Positions 19,994 to 23,033 of a DNA stretch of 23,033 bases are shown one piece after another. The notes beneath the pieces are model-generated. The model made no database searches. It was not told where the DNA came from and saw only the letters and a program-made list of their open reading frames with translations. This stretch comes from a virus. Position 1 is the first letter of the stretch, and every line of letters starts with the position of its first letter. The translations under genes were made by a program, and so were the position numbers. The stretch covers positions 1 to 23,033 of IMG/VR virus record IMGVR_UViG_3300042502_002285. One strand, given 5' to 3'.

Positions 19994-21163
19994 CTACGAA
20001 CCTATGAGGCCCGCAAATGGAGCGAAAGTATCATCACTGATATTTCCGACCAGTCCGCGCCGATCTTCCAGCGCACGCACATACGAATACAGCTTGTCCA
20101 GGTCTTTTTTCTCCGGCATCTGAGAAAAGTCTTCAGTCAGGCCATCAAAGAATAGGCCGATATCTACTGGTGCTTCGCCTACGTTGGAGGCAATGACTCG
20201 TAGATGGCGATAGAAGTCCTTCATAATGTTCACGTTGCAGCCAAAAGCACTACCATCGGCTATATGGTGACGATAGGGAGAGAATAAGCCCATAATGACG
20301 TGTGCGGTCTGTCCGGTGGCTTTGTTGTCTCCCAGGCCAGCAATAGAGGGCATAACCTTTTCTACGATCAACTGACCATTGTTGGCATACTGATGCGATG
20401 TGGATGCCGGTGCTTGCTGTTGGATATCGATGACGGTAACGCCAAAGAAGTTACAAAGCCAGGTTCGTACATAGTACTCCGTCCATTCGTCAATTGCAGC
20501 CCTGGGGGTAGAATGTTTATCTTCCTGTTCAATGTTTTGAACGTTATCCACTACAAGAACAAAATGGGTACCCGTTTTATTTACATAACGAGCAGGCTTT
20601 TTGATTTGATTTTCGCCTTCTCCAATGGTTTCGTACTCGATTTCACCATGCTGCATCAGAATGTGATGGAGATACCTGTAAATCAGTTTTGGCTGCCGAA
20701 TAGTGTCCATGATGATAATATCATTCATGATTTCCTCGATGTATAATTCAGATTCTTTAATGTACTCAATCATTATATCATTTAGTCGAAGATGCTCACC
20801 CATGCTGGATAGATCCTCCACTGTTATTTCAATAGTGTGGGTATTTCGTAAAAAATCACAGATCAACATTTTTAAAACCCTGTCCTTACTATCTTCCAAC
20901 GGTAGGTAGATGAATTTTGCCTTGTATCCTTTTGCTTTAGCCCAAGCTGCAGGTTTCAGGATAAACATTTGCCGGCAAAACTTACTCTTTCCAATTTTAG
21001 TATCTGCAGTGATCAGGTAGTGCAAACCAGGAACAATTCCGGGCACTACCCTATTCAACTTTGGAATATGAAAAGGAATTGAGTTGTATTCACCTCTTTT
21101 ACGGCGCTCGTAGTTTCCGATGATCTGACCAAGTACTCTTTGGATATCGCTTTTCTCTGCCAT
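19994..21163 (-). CDS. DnaB-like replicative helicase (RecA-fold ATPase)
   Basis: The 389-residue protein has Walker A A-D-T-K-I-G-K-S-K at 53-61. Y-L-P-L-E-D-S follows at 86-92 with the likely catalytic Glu90, then Walker B F-V-L-V-V-D-N at 201-207, and V-I-D-I-Q-Q-Q at 244-250 as the nucleotide sensor. A late S-I-A-G-L-G-D-N-K motif resembles the DnaB loop that contacts DNA. There is no N-terminal DnaB helical domain; only about 30 residues precede the core, as in short phage helicases. It would unwind DNA at the fork together with the primase at 16480-17538. The gap to the preceding gene is 9 bp. Confidence 0.78.
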   Translation of the reverse strand: MAEKSDIQRVLGQIIGNYERRKRGEYNSIPFHIPKLNRVVPGIVPGLHYLITADTKIGKSKFCRQMFILKPAAWAKAKGYKAKFIYLPLEDSKDRVLKMLICDFLRNTHTIEITVEDLSSMGEHLRLNDIMIEYIKESELYIEEIMNDIIIMDTIRQPKLIYRYLHHILMQHGEIEYETIGEGENQIKKPARYVNKTGTHFVLVVDNVQNIEQEDKHSTPRAAIDEWTEYYVRTWLCNFFGVTVIDIQQQAPASTSHQYANNGQLIVEKVMPSIAGLGDNKATGQTAHVIMGLFSPYRHHIADGSAFGCNVNIMKDFYRHLRVIASNVGEAPVDIGLFFDGLTEDFSQMPEKKDLDKLYSYVRALEDRRGLVGNISDDTFAPFAGLIGS

Positions 21164-21172
21164 GGGTGGAAA

Positions 21173-21862
21173 TTATAATCGTTTAACACTGACTTCTTTA
21201 CTTTGGAATCCTGAATTGTCCTGTGGGGTCCGCAGACGCTGGCACCAGGATGATAGTTCACTCAGCTGGTTCTTTCCTTCATTCTTTCGGATGAAGTTAT
21301 GCGCCAGCATAGTGTACTGCCATTGAGCTTTGTACTTTGTCATTAGGTATCCGTTGACGGTAGCGATGAATATTTCATCTTTGGTAAAGCCGGTTTCCCG
21401 AACCCCTTTGATGTATCCATATTCCCGAACAAACCACTTCATTTTCTCCATACAGGCTTTGGGCGTGCAGCGGACTAGCTTACCGGCAGACGTAACAGAA
21501 GCCGGCCATTTCTCACACCAATCCTTTAACCAAGTTTCTACCTCTTTCACTTCCGGCGGATCTTCTTTTTTGACTTTCGCCTTTGGAGGCTTAGCCAGAA
21601 AATAGGTAATAAAAACATTACCCTTCTCTGTCATTTGATACTCGAACTTGTTATCCACCGTTATAAAGCCTTTTGCCAGCATGTAATTGGGCAGCGGGCT
21701 ACCAGCGGGGAATAACTTATACAGCGTATCGTAGTCAGAATGTTTTAAAGCCACAAGCACCAGCATCATAGATCCCAGCAAGGCAGGGTTTTCACCGCTG
21801 TCACAGATGGTAATGATATTTGGCAGGTACAGTTTTAGGAAGATGTCTTTGGTGTGGGGCAT
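21173..21862 (-). CDS. Unknown protein in replication operon, DnaD-like or helicase-accessory candidate
   Basis: The first 80 residues look like a winged-helix or small helical domain (M-L-V-L-V-A-L-K; L-A-K-G-F-I-T-V-D-N-K-F-E-Y; M-T-E-K-G-N-V-F-I). A K/E-rich linker P-P-K-A-K-V-K-K-E-D-P-P follows. The C-terminal half has F-T-K-D-E-I-F-I-A-T-V-N-G-Y (162-175), then Y-T-M-L-A-H-N-F-I-R-K-N-E-G-K-N-Q-L-S-E-L, similar in form to segments in phage DnaD-like or replisome organiser proteins. I cannot assign a family. It lies between the two helicases with a 28-bp overlap upstream, so a helicase-loading or DNA-binding role is reasonable but unproven. Confidence 0.72.
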   Translation of the reverse strand: MPHTKDIFLKLYLPNIITICDSGENPALLGSMMLVLVALKHSDYDTLYKLFPAGSPLPNYMLAKGFITVDNKFEYQMTEKGNVFITYFLAKPPKAKVKKEDPPEVKEVETWLKDWCEKWPASVTSAGKLVRCTPKACMEKMKWFVREYGYIKGVRETGFTKDEIFIATVNGYLMTKYKAQWQYTMLAHNFIRKNEGKNQLSELSSWCQRLRTPQDNSGFQSKEVSVKRL

Positions 21863-22977
21863 GGTATTGTAAAGTTTTCAATGAATGTTAGATCGATTTT
21901 CTCCGTTGCTTCATCAAACCATTTGGCTACTACCGTTTCCTTCAGTTTGCCATTGACCGTTATATAAAAAGGAATCAGGTAGTAGCAATGTAAAAACTGG
22001 TCTTTGGCTAATCGCTTACCTCTCCCTGAGCGCTGGATCATCCGGCTTGATGTCCGGTTGAACGTTTCATAGATGATGGTATTTACCTCTTCCAGATTTG
22101 CACCGCGATCGAGTTTACCAATAACACCAAGGAAGTTGATTTCCCGCTTTTCAAACTTCTCCAGCCAGCCTAGCTTTTCATTTCCCTGATAGTGTGTCCA
22201 AGGCATGATGAAATTTAACTGGGTGCTGAATGATGAATACACAAGAGCCCGGGTACTTGGTACATTGTTGTGCAGGTAGGCGATTAATGATTTACAGATT
22301 TCCCGCGAGCTTGTCAGATTCTTTAAGAAATTGGTCCTTGCTCTGGTGATCCGCTCAAACACTATCGGGTTTCGTTTCTCTTCTGGCATCATGTAATAGT
22401 CTTCAAACTTTTCATGGAATTTTAGGTATATCTCATTTTCAAGCGGCGACAGCTGATAAGGAACGATCCGGTGAAGTGACTTATTAATGATCCCTGATTG
22501 CTCCGCTTCCCAAGTTTCCAGCTCATATACAATCGGTGCGATGTAAGTACCCCATTCTCTTTTGTAACCGTCAAGGGTTGCTGAGAATAGGATCTTATGC
22601 GTAAACGTATTGTTGGCGTAGAATTTCACATACTCAGGTGTGAGCATATAGTCAAATTCATCCGCCAGCCAGACTACGTAGTGATTTCCTGTAAACTTGT
22701 ATGTTGCGGCGTAGCATTCTCGCTGCACTCTTCCCAGGAGATGTCCTCCACCCCATTTCTCAAGTTCGCGCGGGAAGTCAACGTCTCTGAGTCGGGTGTT
22801 GTCACAGGTATAGATGATGTTTCCTTCGGGATATCGCTCTGCAAGGGCGATAAGTCGTCGGATGGCAACTCTGGATTTTCCTGTTCCTGTTGGGAGTATA
22901 ACAACCCCATTATCTCCTGCTCGCTCAAGGGACTCTTCCGCTTCTTTTTGAATCTGCTCACGTTTTGGGTCCAGCAT
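21835..22977 (-). CDS. SF2 DEAD/DEAH-type DNA helicase
   Basis: The 380-residue protein has the SF2 motifs in order: an N-terminal Q-like region, motif I L-P-T-G-T-G-K-S at 28-35, motif II A-D-E-F-D at 105-109 (DEFD in place of DEAD/H), and motif III F-S-A-T-L at 131-135. Motif V is D-R-G-A-N-L at 290-295 and motif VI is M-I-Q-R-S-G-R-G-K-R at 313-322. It is a short, single-core helicase like T4 UvsW or phage resolvases of branched DNA. It is the rightmost gene seen, and its ATG is at 22977. In-frame codons further right meet a stop within 45 bp, so the start is well supported. Its role in replication initiation or fork restart is inferred. Confidence 0.88.
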   Translation of the reverse strand: MLDPKREQIQKEAEESLERAGDNGVVILPTGTGKSRVAIRRLIALAERYPEGNIIYTCDNTRLRDVDFPRELEKWGGGHLLGRVQRECYAATYKFTGNHYVVWLADEFDYMLTPEYVKFYANNTFTHKILFSATLDGYKREWGTYIAPIVYELETWEAEQSGIINKSLHRIVPYQLSPLENEIYLKFHEKFEDYYMMPEEKRNPIVFERITRARTNFLKNLTSSREICKSLIAYLHNNVPSTRALVYSSFSTQLNFIMPWTHYQGNEKLGWLEKFEKREINFLGVIGKLDRGANLEEVNTIIYETFNRTSSRMIQRSGRGKRLAKDQFLHCYYLIPFYITVNGKLKETVVAKWFDEATEKIDLTFIENFTIPCPTPKTSS

Positions 22978-23033
22978 GATATGTCGATTGAAGGTGAATA
23001 ATAATAGGCAATGTTCTCAATGAACCTGTGAAT

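Noticed and set aside
22674-23033. Second open minus-strand frame from the right edge into the helicase gene
   Set aside because: It is polar, low in family-like features and covered by strong helicase motifs. It might include the end of an upstream gene beyond the window, but that cannot be supported.
22978-23033. Last 56 bases upstream of the helicase
   Set aside because: No promoter, hairpin or complete gene is evident; possible C-terminal codons of an upstream gene cannot be assigned a frame.
1-23033. CRISPR array, insertion sequence or complete toxin-antitoxin pair
   Set aside because: No regularly spaced repeats, no transposase with terminal inverted repeats, and no recognisable toxin-antitoxin pair were found by eye.

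Overview
The window looks like part of the early (DNA metabolism and replication) region of a temperate phage, or a closely related integrative element, of the phylum Bacteroidota. Three things point to that host: a truncated tyrosine recombinase whose N-terminus resembles Bacteroidota integrases; TAnnTTTG-type -7 promoter elements in the one divergent intergenic gap; and mostly A/T-rich leaders in place of strong Shine-Dalgarno sites. No capsid, tail or terminase gene is present. Nearly all genes lie on the minus strand and overlap by ATGA, TAATG or 10-50 bp, so they probably form long co-transcribed blocks read from right to left.

Right block, 22977 down to about 12249: SF2 helicase, an unknown protein placed like a replication accessory factor, DnaB-like RecA-fold helicase, Sak4-like recombinase ATPase, SSB-like protein, DUF3846 protein, TOPRIM primase, A1S_2505-like protein, an N6-adenine methyltransferase fused to DUF4942, uracil-DNA glycosylase and several small proteins. 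A terminator hairpin at 18170-18198 divides this block.

Central block, 12242 down to 4752: an unknown protein, a degenerate GIY-YIG protein, a DUF6011 zinc-ribbon-like protein, then a PRTRC cassette (9948-10613 E, 9745-9948 C, 8397-9692 unassigned, 8000-8680 B, 7258-8019 ThiF). C is ubiquitin-like and ends in Gly, B carries an E2-like LPNI...G-W-V-C-L motif, and ThiF is E1-like. No JAMM/JAB peptidase and no ParB or ParM-like PRTRC partner is visible. A RecE/Cas4-like exonuclease and three small proteins follow.

A single plus-strand gene (4218-4721) sits between divergent promoter elements and a bidirectional terminator at 4726-4753. Left block, 4156 down to 580: PAPS-reductase-like PP-loop enzyme, HAD phosphatase, dNMP kinase, PD-(D/E)XK nuclease, a phage hypothetical, an orphan ComM C-terminal-like domain and another phage hypothetical. 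It ends at a hairpin next to the 3' piece of a tRNA gene (504-524), a probable attachment core, with repeats that may be integrase arm sites and the integrase start at 297.

The replication, recombination, repair and nucleotide genes form a coherent early module. The most interesting element is the ubiquitin-like conjugation set embedded in it, followed by the 284-bp two-frame overlap inside that set. Family assignments come from reading motifs by eye; no database search was run.
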